From the NCBI GenBank assembly GCA_020635495.1, contig JACJZQ010000001.1, forward strand, positions 124,001 through 188,000: DNA of 64,000 bases, given 5' to 3'. This DNA comes from Flavobacteriales bacterium. GTDB taxonomy: Bacteria > Bacteroidota > Bacteroidia > UBA10329. Shown one piece after another: positions 9,388 to 18,635 of this stretch. The notes beneath the pieces were generated by a model that was not told the origin of the DNA, ran no database searches, and saw nothing but the letters and a program-made list of their open reading frames with translations. Position 1 is the stretch's first letter. Every line of letters begins with the position of its first letter. Position numbers and translations under genes: made by a program.

Positions 9388-10041
9388 ATGCTCTCCAAAG
9401 AACAGATCGCTCAACGCATTGCCAAAGAATTGAAGGATGGATATTATGTCAACCTCGGAATTGGAATACCAACCTTGGTGGCTAACTATATTCCTGAGGG
9501 AATTGAGGTTGAATTCCAGTCGGAAAATGGGATTTTGGGCATGGGACCTTTTCCATACGATGGTGAGGAGGATGCTGATCTGATCAATGCGGGAAAACAG
9601 ACCATTACTGCACGGGCAGGAGCGGTTTTCTTTGATTCCGCCACCAGCTTTGCCATGATAAGAGGGCAGCACGTGCAGTTAACCGTTCTAGGTGCCATGG
9701 AAGTGGCCGACAATGGAGACATAGCCAATTGGAAAATTCCAGGGCGCATGGTGAAAGGAATGGGAGGAGCAATGGACTTGGTGGCATCTGCAGACAACAT
9801 CATCGTTGCCATGATGCACACCAACAAAGCAGGAGAATCTAAGTTGTTGAAGAAATGTACGTTGCCTATCACTGGCGTTCAATGCGTGAAACGGGTGGTG
9901 ACGAACATGGCTGTTCTGGACGTAACGCCTGATGGTTTCAAGCTTATTGAGCGAGCACCAGGAATCAGTGTTGAAGAGATCAAGAATGCAACAGAAGGAA
10001 GGCTGGTGGTAGAAGGAGAGATTCCTGAGATGACCTTCTAA
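9388..10041 (+). CDS. scoB: 3-oxoacid CoA-transferase subunit B
   Basis: This 217-residue protein is the beta subunit of the CoA-transferase whose alpha subunit is at 6833-7531. The catalytic Glu is in SENGILGMGPFP (about residues 46-57), and the family patterns GIGIPTLVANYIPEG and KIPGRMVKGMGGAMDLV are present. Length matches the family. The 48-base gap upstream contains a TATTTTTAA stretch that resembles a degenerate -7 element, so this gene may have a weak promoter of its own. Its TAA stop overlaps the ATG of the next GT2 gene by one base, tying it to the glycosyltransferase run. Confidence 0.92.
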   Translation: MLSKEQIAQRIAKELKDGYYVNLGIGIPTLVANYIPEGIEVEFQSENGILGMGPFPYDGEEDADLINAGKQTITARAGAVFFDSATSFAMIRGQHVQLTVLGAMEVADNGDIANWKIPGRMVKGMGGAMDLVASADNIIVAMMHTNKAGESKLLKKCTLPITGVQCVKRVVTNMAVLDVTPDGFKLIERAPGISVEEIKNATEGRLVVEGEIPEMTF

Positions 10042-10976
10042 TGAACCTTTCTATTGTAATACCCATCTACAACGAAGAGGAGAACATCCAGCCTCTTTTT
10101 GACCGTTTACGAAGCACCATTGTCGAAAACAATCTTTTCCCAACGGAACTCATTTTTGTAGACGATGGCTGTAAGGACCGTTCTTTAGAAAAAGTCCGTG
10201 GACTGAAGCCGCAAGAAGGCATAACGATACGACTTATTGAACTGAGCCGAAATTTTGGTCATCAGATCGCTGTTACAGCAGGTCTTGACCACAGCACAGG
10301 AGACCACGTTGTGATCATTGATGCAGACCTTCAAGACCCACCAGAACTCATCCCTGAACTGCTTCAGAAAATACATGAAGGAAACGATGTTGTCTATGCC
10401 AGAAGAAGGAATAGAAAAGGGGAATCGTGGTTGAAAAGGGCAACGGCAAAATGGTTTTACCGATTGCTTTCAAGAATAACCAGCGTACCGATTCCTGTTG
10501 ACACAGGCGATTTTCGGGTTATCAGCAGAAGAGTTGTGAATGTCCTGAATCAGATGCCTGAAAGGGAGAAGTTTCTTCGCGGACAGATTGCTTGGATAGG
10601 CTATGACCAAACGTTTGTGGAGTATGACAGAGACGAACGTTTAAGCGGAGATACCGGGTACACGTGGGGCCGAATGATTGGTCTTGCATTGGATGGCATC
10701 ACGTCTTTTTCCAACTTTCCTCTGAAGGTGGCCACCATCTCCGGTTTCATAATGTCATTCGTGTCCTTTTTGCTCATGCTGTATGCGCTATATTCGCGCT
10801 TTATTCTTAAAGTGTACGAACCCGGTTGGACCTCATTGATGCTAAGTGTTCTCTTTATTGGAGGCATACAGTTGGTGTCAATCGGTATTATAGGAGAGTA
10901 CATTGGAAGAATAAGTAATAACGTGAAACAGCGCCCGCTGTACCTCATCAAAGACGAAAAGACCATAGAGCCGTAA
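10041..10976 (+). CDS. GT2 glycosyltransferase with C-terminal membrane anchor (GtrB/DPM-like)
   Basis: This 311-residue enzyme has an N-terminal GT-A domain ([21 protein letters not shown] near residue 41, and the metal-binding DADLQDPPE near residue 94) followed by two membrane helices at about 233-255 and 268-290. This is the architecture of GtrB/ArnC-like enzymes that transfer a sugar from a nucleotide sugar to polyprenyl phosphate on the cytoplasmic face. The product would be a lipid-linked monosaccharide for GT-C enzymes, and two such candidates flank it. It overlaps scoB by one base and is separated from the next GT2 by two bases. Confidence 0.85.
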   Translation: MNLSIVIPIYNEEENIQPLFDRLRSTIVENNLFPTELIFVDDGCKDRSLEKVRGLKPQEGITIRLIELSRNFGHQIAVTAGLDHSTGDHVVIIDADLQDPPELIPELLQKIHEGNDVVYARRRNRKGESWLKRATAKWFYRLLSRITSVPIPVDTGDFRVISRRVVNVLNQMPEREKFLRGQIAWIGYDQTFVEYDRDERLSGDTGYTWGRMIGLALDGITSFSNFPLKVATISGFIMSFVSFLLMLYALYSRFILKVYEPGWTSLMLSVLFIGGIQLVSIGIIGEYIGRISNNVKQRPLYLIKDEKTIEP

Positions 10977-10978
10977 TC

Positions 10979-11701
10979 GTGAGTTTCAATAAGCTTTCCA
11001 TCGTAATTCCTGCCTACAATGAGGCAAAGACCATTCACCTCATTCTTAACAAGATCAAAGAGGTTGAACTTGTTCATGGCATCAAAAAGGAGCTGATCAT
11101 TGTTAATGACTGTTCTTCAGACAATTCCATCGAGGTTATCGAGAAATACAAGGCAGACAATCCAGAAATGGACATACAACTGTTTTCTCAGCCAAAGAAC
11201 ATGGGCAAGGGAGCCGCTCTTCATAAAGGGATTGAATTGGCCACAGGAGAATACCTGTTGATTCAGGACGCTGACTTGGAGTATGACCCACGTGAATACA
11301 ACGACCTTTTGAAGCCCGTGGTAGAAGGAAATGCAGACGTTGTTTACGGTTCCAGATTCTTGGGTGGCAACCCGCACCGCATCCTGTTCTTCTGGCATAC
11401 CATCGGAAATCAGTTTCTAACGTTTCTGTCAAACATGTTCACCAACCTGAATCTGACCGATATGGAAACGTGCTACAAACTCTTTAACACCAAAATGGTG
11501 CAGAGTTTGAAACTGAGGGAAAACCGCTTCGGTTTTGAACCAGAAGTAACGGCCAAGATCAGTCGCATTCCAAACATCAGAATATACGAGGTTGGTATTT
11601 CCTACTATGGTAGAACCTACGAAGACGGAAAGAAGATCGGGGCCAAAGATGGGTTCCGCGCCATTTATTGTATTCTGAAGTATAATATCTTCAGCAGGTA
11701 G
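10979..11701 (+). CDS. GT2 glycosyltransferase, dolichyl-phosphate mannose synthase-like
   Basis: This 240-residue soluble GT2 enzyme starts at a GTG at 10979, two bases after the previous stop. It shows [14 protein letters not shown], the nucleotide-binding VNDCSSDNS, and the metal-binding [11 protein letters not shown]. It ends with a short basic C-terminus instead of membrane helices. The pattern resembles short DPM1-like proteins that add a sugar to a lipid carrier. The internal [12 protein letters not shown] and the tail [15 protein letters not shown] are typical of this subgroup. It probably acts with its membrane-anchored neighbour and the polytopic protein that begins 12 bases downstream. 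Confidence 0.85.
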   Translation: MSFNKLSIVIPAYNEAKTIHLILNKIKEVELVHGIKKELIIVNDCSSDNSIEVIEKYKADNPEMDIQLFSQPKNMGKGAALHKGIELATGEYLLIQDADLEYDPREYNDLLKPVVEGNADVVYGSRFLGGNPHRILFFWHTIGNQFLTFLSNMFTNLNLTDMETCYKLFNTKMVQSLKLRENRFGFEPEVTAKISRIPNIRIYEVGISYYGRTYEDGKKIGAKDGFRAIYCILKYNIFSR

Positions 11702-11712
11702 AATTACCTGAT

Positions 11713-13500
11713 TTGAAGTTAGAACGTCTCATTCTTCTTGTCTTTGTTGGACTAACGGTCTTTGCCGGGCTTACCCGGTGGCAGACCCTTTCTGAGAAGC
11801 CGCTGATCATGACAGATGGTCAAGGTTACTACGCATACCTGCCAGCTGTTTTCATCTATCACGATCTTCAATTCAACTTTGTTGATGAGATAAACGAGCG
11901 GTATTATCCTGAGGACAAGCGGGCCCGGTTTGTGGTGCCGACCGATTCTGGAAACGTGAATAAGTACTTCGTGGGAACCGCGGTTGTACAGGCCCCTTTC
12001 TTTTTGGCTGCCTGCGTGGTCACCTGGTTCACCGAGCACCCGACCGATGGTTATTCGGCTCCGTTTCAGCTTTTCGTAGGACTGGCGGCATTGTTCTATC
12101 TATTGTTTGGTTCCTTTTTTCTGTTGAGGGTGCTGGAAGAACTAGGTTACGGCAAAGGCGTTGTCGCTTCGGTTCTGCTGCTGCTGGTTTTCGCCACTAA
12201 CCTGCTGTTCTACACCCTGTATGAGCCATCCATGTCGCACGTGTACTCGTTCTTCACGGTATCAGCGTTCTTTTATTTTGGCAGAAGAACGCTGGTTGAA
12301 GCCAGCACAAGAGCAGTACTGGCTGCGGCCCTATTTCTCGGCCTTACGGTTTTAATTCGCCCCATCAATGGATTGATACTTCTTGGATTACCCATGGTCT
12401 CGGGTGGCTTTACAGGAATGCTCAACGGCATTGAATTGCTTTTTCAAAGGAAGAAGGTTCTGCTTATAGGAGTGTTGGCCGTAATCGCAATAGTGTCGAT
12501 TCAGCCACTCGTGTATCTGTTACAAACAGGGAAACCATTCGTTTGGTCTTATCAGGAAGAAGGCTTCAATTTTCTTTCGCCTGAGTTGTATAATGTGCTT
12601 TTCAGTTACCGAAAGGGGCTTTTCGTTTACTGTCCGGTTCTGATAATTGCCGTATTGGGAACAATAGCGGGTGCGTTTAGGAGAAAGCCGGGTTTGGTGG
12701 AGGGTGGTTTCTTTTTGGGGCTGATCTCTTGGGTCATCGCTTCTTGGTGGATGTGGTACTATGGCGGAAGCTACGGCCACAGGGCTTTCATAGAGTTCTA
12801 CCCGATTTTTGGCATTGGGCTAGCTTACGCGCTTTCAAAAGGGGTAGGGTTTCTAGGACCTAAGTTGCTTATCGTTTCAATTCCACTTTGGATCGCATTG
12901 CAGATGGTTCAGACATACCAGTACGTCAACCACATTATTCCGTTTGATAATATGAGCAAGGAAAAATACTGGAACCTGTTTTTGAGAACAGGAGACGACC
13001 TGCGTTGGTATTACAGTGGCTATCCTGGCGAGGATTCGTACAGAGCAATAGACAGCCTGTTGTTACAACATGATATGGAACAGACCCTTGGCTGGGGCAA
13101 CGAAGACCAATTCGTATCAGAACATCCTCATTCGGGCGTTTCTACCGCTAAAATGGAGGCGCACCATCAATACGGCATTACCCTCAGAAAAAATGTTGTT
13201 GAACTGCCAGAAGGTATCAACACGGTTCGTGTTAGCACATGGGTTCGGCCTTCCTCTCGAAAAACAGACCTCTCTTTGGTTTGCGCCATCGAAGACTCAC
13301 TCGGCCAATCGTACTTCTGGAGAAGTTATCCACTACGCCCTCAGTTTGATGGCGTCAATCAGTGGTCTTGGGTCACGGCATTGTTCAAGTGCGGGGTTCC
13401 AAGATCTGCAACAGACCGATTTGTGGTGTACCCCATGCGCTCAGATGGTTCAGTGCTTTATGTAGATGATTTCGAGGTAAGCTTTATCAAAGCACAATAA
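11713..13500 (+). CDS. polytopic membrane protein, GT-C-like glycosyltransferase candidate
   Basis: This 595-residue protein starts at a TTG at 11713. It has about nine to eleven membrane segments (residues 5-400) and a soluble C-terminal domain (about 420-595) that looks beta-rich and periplasmic, ending VLYVDDFEVSF. The first large loop has MTDGQGYYAYLPA, an acidic motif at the position where GT-C enzymes keep their catalytic acid, and later DEINERYYPED. It is the last gene of the glycosyltransferase run and ends 47 bases before the convergent lepA. I recognise the architecture but not a named family; the substrate is unknown. Confidence 0.6.
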   Translation: MKLERLILLVFVGLTVFAGLTRWQTLSEKPLIMTDGQGYYAYLPAVFIYHDLQFNFVDEINERYYPEDKRARFVVPTDSGNVNKYFVGTAVVQAPFFLAACVVTWFTEHPTDGYSAPFQLFVGLAALFYLLFGSFFLLRVLEELGYGKGVVASVLLLLVFATNLLFYTLYEPSMSHVYSFFTVSAFFYFGRRTLVEASTRAVLAAALFLGLTVLIRPINGLILLGLPMVSGGFTGMLNGIELLFQRKKVLLIGVLAVIAIVSIQPLVYLLQTGKPFVWSYQEEGFNFLSPELYNVLFSYRKGLFVYCPVLIIAVLGTIAGAFRRKPGLVEGGFFLGLISWVIASWWMWYYGGSYGHRAFIEFYPIFGIGLAYALSKGVGFLGPKLLIVSIPLWIALQMVQTYQYVNHIIPFDNMSKEKYWNLFLRTGDDLRWYYSGYPGEDSYRAIDSLLLQHDMEQTLGWGNEDQFVSEHPHSGVSTAKMEAHHQYGITLRKNVVELPEGINTVRVSTWVRPSSRKTDLSLVCAIEDSLGQSYFWRSYPLRPQFDGVNQWSWVTALFKCGVPRSATDRFVVYPMRSDGSVLYVDDFEVSFIKAQ

Positions 13501-13546
13501 AAGAACTGATGGTTTCGGCTGAGCCGAGCATTGCATTCAGCAAATG

Positions 13547-15334
13547 CTAATCTAGCTTCAAAACAGCCATGAAAGCCGATTGCGGCACCTCAACGTTACC
13601 CACCTGTCGCATGCGCTTTTTACCCTTCTTTTGCTTCTCAAGGAGTTTACGCTTACGCGTGATATCACCACCATAACATTTGGCGGTAACGTCTTTTCGT
13701 ACGGCTTTTACAGTTTCTCGAGAAATGATCTTAGCGCCAATGGCTGCTTGAATGGCAATATCGAACTGTTGCCTTGGAATGAGCTCCCGCAACTTGGCGC
13801 AGATCTTCTTGCCCAACGTAAAAGCGTTATCCTGATGGATGAGGGCAGACAGAGCGTCTACCTGATCTCCATTCAGGAGGATGTCGATTTTAACAAGCTT
13901 GCTCTGCTTGTAGTCAATGGGTTGATAATCGAATGAGGCATATCCACGCGAGACAGACTTTAGTTTATCGTAGAAATCAAAAACGATTTCTCCCAGCGGC
14001 ATCTCAAACTGAAGCTCAACACGGTCGCTGGTCAGATATATTTGGTTTTTCAACACCCCGCGCTTTTCAATACAAAGCGTCATGATGACACCAACATATT
14101 CCGCTTTGGTTATGATCTGTGCCGCGATGTAAGGCTCTTCAACATAATCCAACTTGCTTGGATCTGGAAGGTCAGAAGGGTTGTTGACAATGATCTTCTC
14201 ATCCTTCTTGGTGTAAGCATAGTACGATACGTTCGGCACGGTGGTGATCACCGTCATATCGAACTCCCGCTCCAAGCGCTCCTGGATGATTTCCATGTGG
14301 AGCATACCGAGGAATCCACAACGGAAACCAAAACCCAGAGCAGCAGAGCTCTCTGGCTCGTAGGTAAGCGAAGCATCGTTCAGCTGCAACTTCTCCATAC
14401 TGGCGCGCAGTTCTTCGTAATCCTCCGTGTCAACGGGATAAATCCCAGCAAAGACCATCGGCTTTACGTTCTCAAAACCTTGAATGGCCTGAGCACATGG
14501 GCGCTCAACTGTGGTGATCGTATCTCCAACCTTTACCTCAACCGCGGTCTTGATTCCTGAAATGATGTAGCCCACATTTCCGGTTTTCAACTCATTCTTG
14601 GGTTCTGGTTTCAGCTTTAAAATGCCGATCTCATCTGCATAATACTCCTTTTTGGTATTGACAAACTTTACTTTTTCACCCTTATTCAGGGAGCCATTCA
14701 CCACTTTGAAATACGCAATGATACCACGAAAAGGATTGAAAACAGAGTCAAAGATCAATGCCTGAAGTGGAGCATCAGGGTCACCAACAGGGGCAGGCAC
14801 GCGTTCTACAATTGCTTCTAGAATCTCTGGAACACCAAGACCCGTTTTACCACTGGCCGCAAGAATTTCATCCCTATCGCACCCAAGAAGGTCAACAATC
14901 TGGTCTTTCACCTCTTCCGGGTTGGCGCTATCAAGGTCGATTTTATTAAGCACCGGAATGATTTCAAGATCATGCTCCAGTGCCAAATACAGATTGGAAA
15001 TGGTCTGTGCTTGAATCCCTTGAGCCGCATCAACAATCAGCAACGCACCTTCGCATGCGGCAATAGCACGAGAAACCTCATAAGAGAAATCAACGTGCCC
15101 CGGTGTGTCAATAAGATTGAGCGTGTAGTTTTCTCCGTTCAGATTGTAAGCCATCTGAATGGCGTGGCTTTTAATGGTGATACCACGCTCTCGCTCCAGG
15201 TCCATGTCATCAAGAAGTTGGTCTTGCTTCTCACGGCTGGTTACGGTCTGTGTTTCATCCAGCAACCGATCGGCAAGCGTACTTTTCCCGTGGTCAATAT
15301 GGGCAATGATGCAGAAGTTGCGGATGTTTTTCAT
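13547..15334 (-). CDS. lepA: elongation factor 4 (LepA)
   Basis: This 595-residue translational GTPase back-translocates or rescues stalled ribosomes. Motifs are G1 [10 protein letters not shown]3 DTPGHVDF and G4 NKID, followed by EF-G-like domains and the LepA-specific C-terminal domain ([20 protein letters not shown]). I start it at the ATG at 15334 because the in-frame TTG three codons upstream adds nothing conserved. A -7 element, TACTTTTG at 15341-15348, ends six bases before this ATG, so the mRNA is probably almost leaderless. It converges with the membrane protein gene ending at 13500. Confidence 0.96.
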   Translation of the reverse strand: MKNIRNFCIIAHIDHGKSTLADRLLDETQTVTSREKQDQLLDDMDLERERGITIKSHAIQMAYNLNGENYTLNLIDTPGHVDFSYEVSRAIAACEGALLIVDAAQGIQAQTISNLYLALEHDLEIIPVLNKIDLDSANPEEVKDQIVDLLGCDRDEILAASGKTGLGVPEILEAIVERVPAPVGDPDAPLQALIFDSVFNPFRGIIAYFKVVNGSLNKGEKVKFVNTKKEYYADEIGILKLKPEPKNELKTGNVGYIISGIKTAVEVKVGDTITTVERPCAQAIQGFENVKPMVFAGIYPVDTEDYEELRASMEKLQLNDASLTYEPESSAALGFGFRCGFLGMLHMEIIQERLEREFDMTVITTVPNVSYYAYTKKDEKIIVNNPSDLPDPSKLDYVEEPYIAAQIITKAEYVGVIMTLCIEKRGVLKNQIYLTSDRVELQFEMPLGEIVFDFYDKLKSVSRGYASFDYQPIDYKQSKLVKIDILLNGDQVDALSALIHQDNAFTLGKKICAKLRELIPRQQFDIAIQAAIGAKIISRETVKAVRKDVTAKCYGGDITRKRKLLEKQKKGKKRMRQVGNVEVPQSAFMAVLKLD

Positions 15335-15340
15335 TTGCGG

Positions 15341-15348
15341 CAAAAGTA
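15341..15348 (-). promoter_or_regulatory. TAnnTTTG -7 element for lepA
   Basis: On the minus strand this reads TACTTTTG, an exact match to the Bacteroidota -7 consensus. It ends six bases before the lepA ATG. No TTTG is seen at the ideal 19-base spacing. Confidence 0.5.
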
Positions 15349-15373
15349 GTCAGTTCGCGCAGCTTGAATACAT

Positions 15374-15399
15374 AAAAAAAGCACCTCTTGAGAGATGCT
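15374..15399 (-). terminator. intrinsic terminator of tRNA-Gln
   Basis: On the minus strand AGCATCTC and GAGGTGCT (with one G-T pair) form a hairpin with a short loop, followed by seven T residues. It lies 14 bases after the 3' end of the tRNA gene, in the right orientation to stop its transcript. Confidence 0.75.
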
Positions 15400-15412
15400 T
15401 TCGTTTTGGTTG

Positions 15413-15485
15413 TTGGCCCACTAGGGCTCGAACCTAGACTCTTCTGAACCAAAATCAGACGTGTTGCCAGTTACACCATGGGCCA
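15413..15485 (-). tRNA. tRNA-Gln (anticodon TTG)
   Basis: The 73-base cloverleaf is read on the minus strand. The acceptor stem TGGCCCA pairs with TGGGCCA, and the discriminator base is A. The D arm contains GTAACTGGCAACAC, the anticodon stem is TCTGA/TCAGA with loop TTTTGGT giving anticodon TTG, and the T arm is CTAGG-TTCGAGC-CCTAG. The 3' CCA is not encoded and must be added after transcription. It has a well-formed promoter upstream and an intrinsic terminator downstream, so it is an independent unit between lepA and the DUF2723 gene. Confidence 0.95.
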
Positions 15486-15495
15486 AAACGGGCGG

Positions 15496-15526
15496 CAAAA
15501 ATAAGAAAGATTAACACTGACGCAAA
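15496..15526 (-). promoter_or_regulatory. promoter of tRNA-Gln
   Basis: On the minus strand TTTG (15526-15523), a 19-base spacer and TATTTTTG (15503-15496) reproduce the Bacteroidota vegetative promoter TTTG-N19-TAnnTTTG exactly. The tRNA 5' end is 10 bases beyond the -7 element, leaving room for a very short leader. This is the best promoter match in the window. Confidence 0.8.
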
Positions 15527-15599
15527 CAACTTTCGTGCGTATTAATCCGTCAGGTGGCTGATATATTCCTAAATTCGGCATCGCTTTAAAACAGCCTTT

Positions 15600-18500
15600 A
15601 TGAGCACATACAGATTAGCAAACAACGTAGTTGGATGGCTGGTGTTTTTCATCGCCTCTTTCGTTTACGTTTCAACAATAGAACCTACGGCAAGCTGGTG
15701 GGATTGCGGAGAGTACATCTCTGCCTCTTATAAATTAATGGTAGGGCACGAACCAGGAGCACCGATGTTCCAGATGATAGCCAGATTTTTTGCCCTTTTT
15801 GCTGGTGATGACGTAACTCAGGTAGCCCGATGGGTGAATACCATGTCGGCACTGGCCAGTGCGTTCACTATTCTGTTCTTGTTCTGGTCAATAACACACT
15901 TTGCCAAGAAGTTGGTTGTTGGAAAGGATGGTGATGAAAACAACTTGGCCAACATTATTGCTGTGATGGGCAGTGGTGTTGTTGGCGCGTTGGCATTCAC
16001 GTTTTCAGATTCGTTCTGGTTCTCAGCTGTTGAAGGAGAGGTTTATGCCCTTTCTTCGATGTTCACTGCGCTGGTATTCTGGGTCATTCTGAAATGGGAA
16101 ACCGTGGCAGATGAGCCGCATGCCGACCGTTACATTGTGCTCATAGCCTTGCTTTTCGGAATGTCTATCGGGGTTCACCTACTGAACCTGTTGGCCATCC
16201 CGGCAATCACGTTCGTTTATTATTTCAAGAAGTTCAAGCCAACAATGGCAGGGTTCCTCGTCACCGGATTTGTTTCCTTGGCGCTATTGGTGTTTGTTCA
16301 GTACGGAATCATTCCTTACGTAGTAAAGGTTGCTGCTTGGTTTGAGTTGCTTTTCGTCAACACGGCAGGTCTTCCGTTCAACTCGGGCCTTTACTTCTAT
16401 CTGGTCGTCTTGGCCGGAGCAATTGTATTTGGGCTATACTACACCAAAAAACAAGGAATGGTATCGGCCAATACGGCCATTCTAAGTTTAATGATGTTGC
16501 TTGTGGGCTACTCGGCCTACACCTTAACGGTAGTGCGCTCAGTTGCCAATCCACCAATGGACGAGAGTAATCCTGACAACGTTTTTGCGCTGCAATCATA
16601 TCTGAATCGTGAGCAGTATGGAGACCGACCATTGTTTTATGGTCAATACTTCAATGCCGAATACACCGGAAAAGAAGATGGAGGTAAAATTTACCATCAA
16701 GCTGAAGATTCATATGATGTGATCGGAAGGAAATCTGTAGCCAAGTACGACTCAAAATTGAGCGGACTGTTCCCAAGAATGTACAGCAACCAGAGTCATC
16801 ATATTGATGAATACAAAAGCTGGACAGGAGCAAAGGGAGGCAACGTAAAACCGACTTTCGGAGAGAACATGGCCTTCCTGTTCAAGTATCAGATAGGACA
16901 TATGTATCTGAGATACTTCATGTGGAACTTTGCTGGAAGACAGAACGACATTCAAGGACATGGAGAGATCAACCAAGGAAATTGGATAAGCGGCATCGGC
17001 TTTATTGATGAAATGCGCTTAGGCCCTCAGGATAATCTGCCTATTTCCATGACCTCCAACAAGGCCCATAATAAGTTCTACATGTTGCCACTTATTCTCG
17101 GTTTGATAGGATTTGTTTTCCAATATACCAGAGACAAGGAGAGTGCTTGGCTGGTGGGTCTAATGTTCCTTATGACCGGATTGGCCATTGTGGTTTACCT
17201 GAATCAGTATCCGTTTCAGCCAAGAGAGCGAGACTACGCATATGTGGGGTCGTTTTACGCCTTTGCCATGTGGATAGGATTGGGCGTTGCGGCCATATTT
17301 GATGCGCTGAAGCAAAAGGCGCCAGCGATGGTTTCGGCAGGACTGGCCAGCGTGCTGTGTTTGGTGGCTCCTGGAATCATGGCAGCAGAAGGATGGGACG
17401 ACCACGACCGTTCTGATAGGTACGCGGCCAGAGATATTGCGGTCAACTATTTGGAAACATGCGCTCCGAATGCCATTCTATTCACCAACGGAGATAACGA
17501 CACGTTCCCATTGTGGTATGCACAGGAGGTGGAAGGTGTAAGAACGGACATCAGGGTGGTTAACCTCAGTCTATTCAATACCAATTGGTACATCGATCAA
17601 TTAAGAAGGAAGGCCTACGAAGCAGACCTTCTTCCTTTCAGGTTTTCTGAAGACGCCCTTTTGGGAGAAAAACGACTACAAATTCCAATATATGACCGAA
17701 AAATCCCAGGTTATGTTGAGTTGGATGAGGTGTTGGACTTCGTTGCCAAGGATGATAAACAATTCATGCTACAGACGCGTGTTGGCGATTTCAATTATAT
17801 CCCAACGGCCAACGTAAAACTGACAATAGATTCGGCACAGGTTATCAAAACAGGAACAGTAAGACCAGATCAAGCAGACCGCATTGTAAAGGAGATGCAA
17901 TGGAAATTAAAGGGTTCCTCCATCACCAGAAACCACTTGATGGTACTGGACATTATTGCGCAAACCAATTGGGAACGCCCGATCTATTTTGCAGTAACGG
18001 TTGGTGGAGACAACTACCTGGGTCTGCAGAAGTATTTCCAAATTGAAGGATTGGCTTACAGGTTGGTGCCGATTGAAAGCAACAACCGAGATGGGCAAAC
18101 GGGCGAGGTCAACACGGAAGCCATGTATGAGAACATGGTCAACAAATTCCAGTGGGGTAATATGCACAAACCGGAGGTGTATCACGGTACTGAAACGGAG
18201 CGCATGTCGCTTAATTACCGCAGCATGTTTGCTCGTTTGGCAAACGCGCTGATTGCTGAAGGAGACAGTGCTAAAGCGCTGAAAACATTGGACAGATGTA
18301 TGGAAGCGATTCCGAATGAGTCCATATTGATGAATTTCTCTGGAGCAGGTTTGGCCGAAGGCTACTACAAATTGGGCGAGTTTGAGAAGGCCAATGAAAT
18401 AGCGCGCCAGTTGATGGATGTCTACAGTCAGGAGATGGAATATTACTTGAGCTTGGACCGAAACCAGGTCAAGCGTTTGGGTAACGAACCGGATATAGCC

Positions 18501-18626
18501 ATGTCTGTACTTCAGAAGTTGTTGATTCTGGCAAGAGTTCATAAACAGGATGAGCTTCTGGATGAATTAGAGGCAAGGTTTGATGCGATTGAGACCAAAT
18601 ACGTCTCTTCGCCATTGTCTCGATAA
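15600..18626 (+). CDS. DUF2723 polytopic membrane protein (TMEM260-like glycosyltransferase candidate)
   Basis: This 1008-residue protein carries an N-terminal DUF2723 domain: a first membrane helix, then TASWWDCGEYISASYKL (acidic D35 and E38) and GHEPGAPMFQ. About a dozen membrane helices follow, to roughly residue 590, and then a soluble domain (about 600-1008) that ends in helical TPR-like text (AEGDSAKALKTLDRC). Eukaryotic TMEM260, in the same Pfam family, is a protein O-mannosyltransferase, which makes a GT-C role plausible. The acidic loop motif fits that idea. The gene follows tRNA-Gln on the opposite strand and is 9 bases upstream of a polysaccharide deacetylase. The bacterial substrate is unknown. 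Confidence 0.85.
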   Translation: MSTYRLANNVVGWLVFFIASFVYVSTIEPTASWWDCGEYISASYKLMVGHEPGAPMFQMIARFFALFAGDDVTQVARWVNTMSALASAFTILFLFWSITHFAKKLVVGKDGDENNLANIIAVMGSGVVGALAFTFSDSFWFSAVEGEVYALSSMFTALVFWVILKWETVADEPHADRYIVLIALLFGMSIGVHLLNLLAIPAITFVYYFKKFKPTMAGFLVTGFVSLALLVFVQYGIIPYVVKVAAWFELLFVNTAGLPFNSGLYFYLVVLAGAIVFGLYYTKKQGMVSANTAILSLMMLLVGYSAYTLTVVRSVANPPMDESNPDNVFALQSYLNREQYGDRPLFYGQYFNAEYTGKEDGGKIYHQAEDSYDVIGRKSVAKYDSKLSGLFPRMYSNQSHHIDEYKSWTGAKGGNVKPTFGENMAFLFKYQIGHMYLRYFMWNFAGRQNDIQGHGEINQGNWISGIGFIDEMRLGPQDNLPISMTSNKAHNKFYMLPLILGLIGFVFQYTRDKESAWLVGLMFLMTGLAIVVYLNQYPFQPRERDYAYVGSFYAFAMWIGLGVAAIFDALKQKAPAMVSAGLASVLCLVAPGIMAAEGWDDHDRSDRYAARDIAVNYLETCAPNAILFTNGDNDTFPLWYAQEVEGVRTDIRVVNLSLFNTNWYIDQLRRKAYEADLLPFRFSEDALLGEKRLQIPIYDRKIPGYVELDEVLDFVAKDDKQFMLQTRVGDFNYIPTANVKLTIDSAQVIKTGTVRPDQADRIVKEMQWKLKGSSITRNHLMVLDIIAQTNWERPIYFAVTVGGDNYLGLQKYFQIEGLAYRLVPIESNNRDGQTGEVNTEAMYENMVNKFQWGNMHKPEVYHGTETERMSLNYRSMFARLANALIAEGDSAKALKTLDRCMEAIPNESILMNFSGAGLAEGYYKLGEFEKANEIARQLMDVYSQEMEYYLSLDRNQVKRLGNEPDIAMSVLQKLLILARVHKQDELLDELEARFDAIETKYVSSPLSR

Positions 18627-18635
18627 TCGAGGCCT

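Noticed and set aside
13501..13546. Hairpins (TCGGC/GCCGA and AGCATT/AATGCT) as terminators between the convergent membrane protein gene and lepA
   Set aside because: The stems are only 5-6 base pairs and have no adjoining T tract on either strand, so I do not call them terminators.
17907..18542. A 211-codon frame antisense to the DUF2723 gene
   Set aside because: The sense gene is intact and conserved; the antisense product is His/Gln/Val-rich with no domain pattern.
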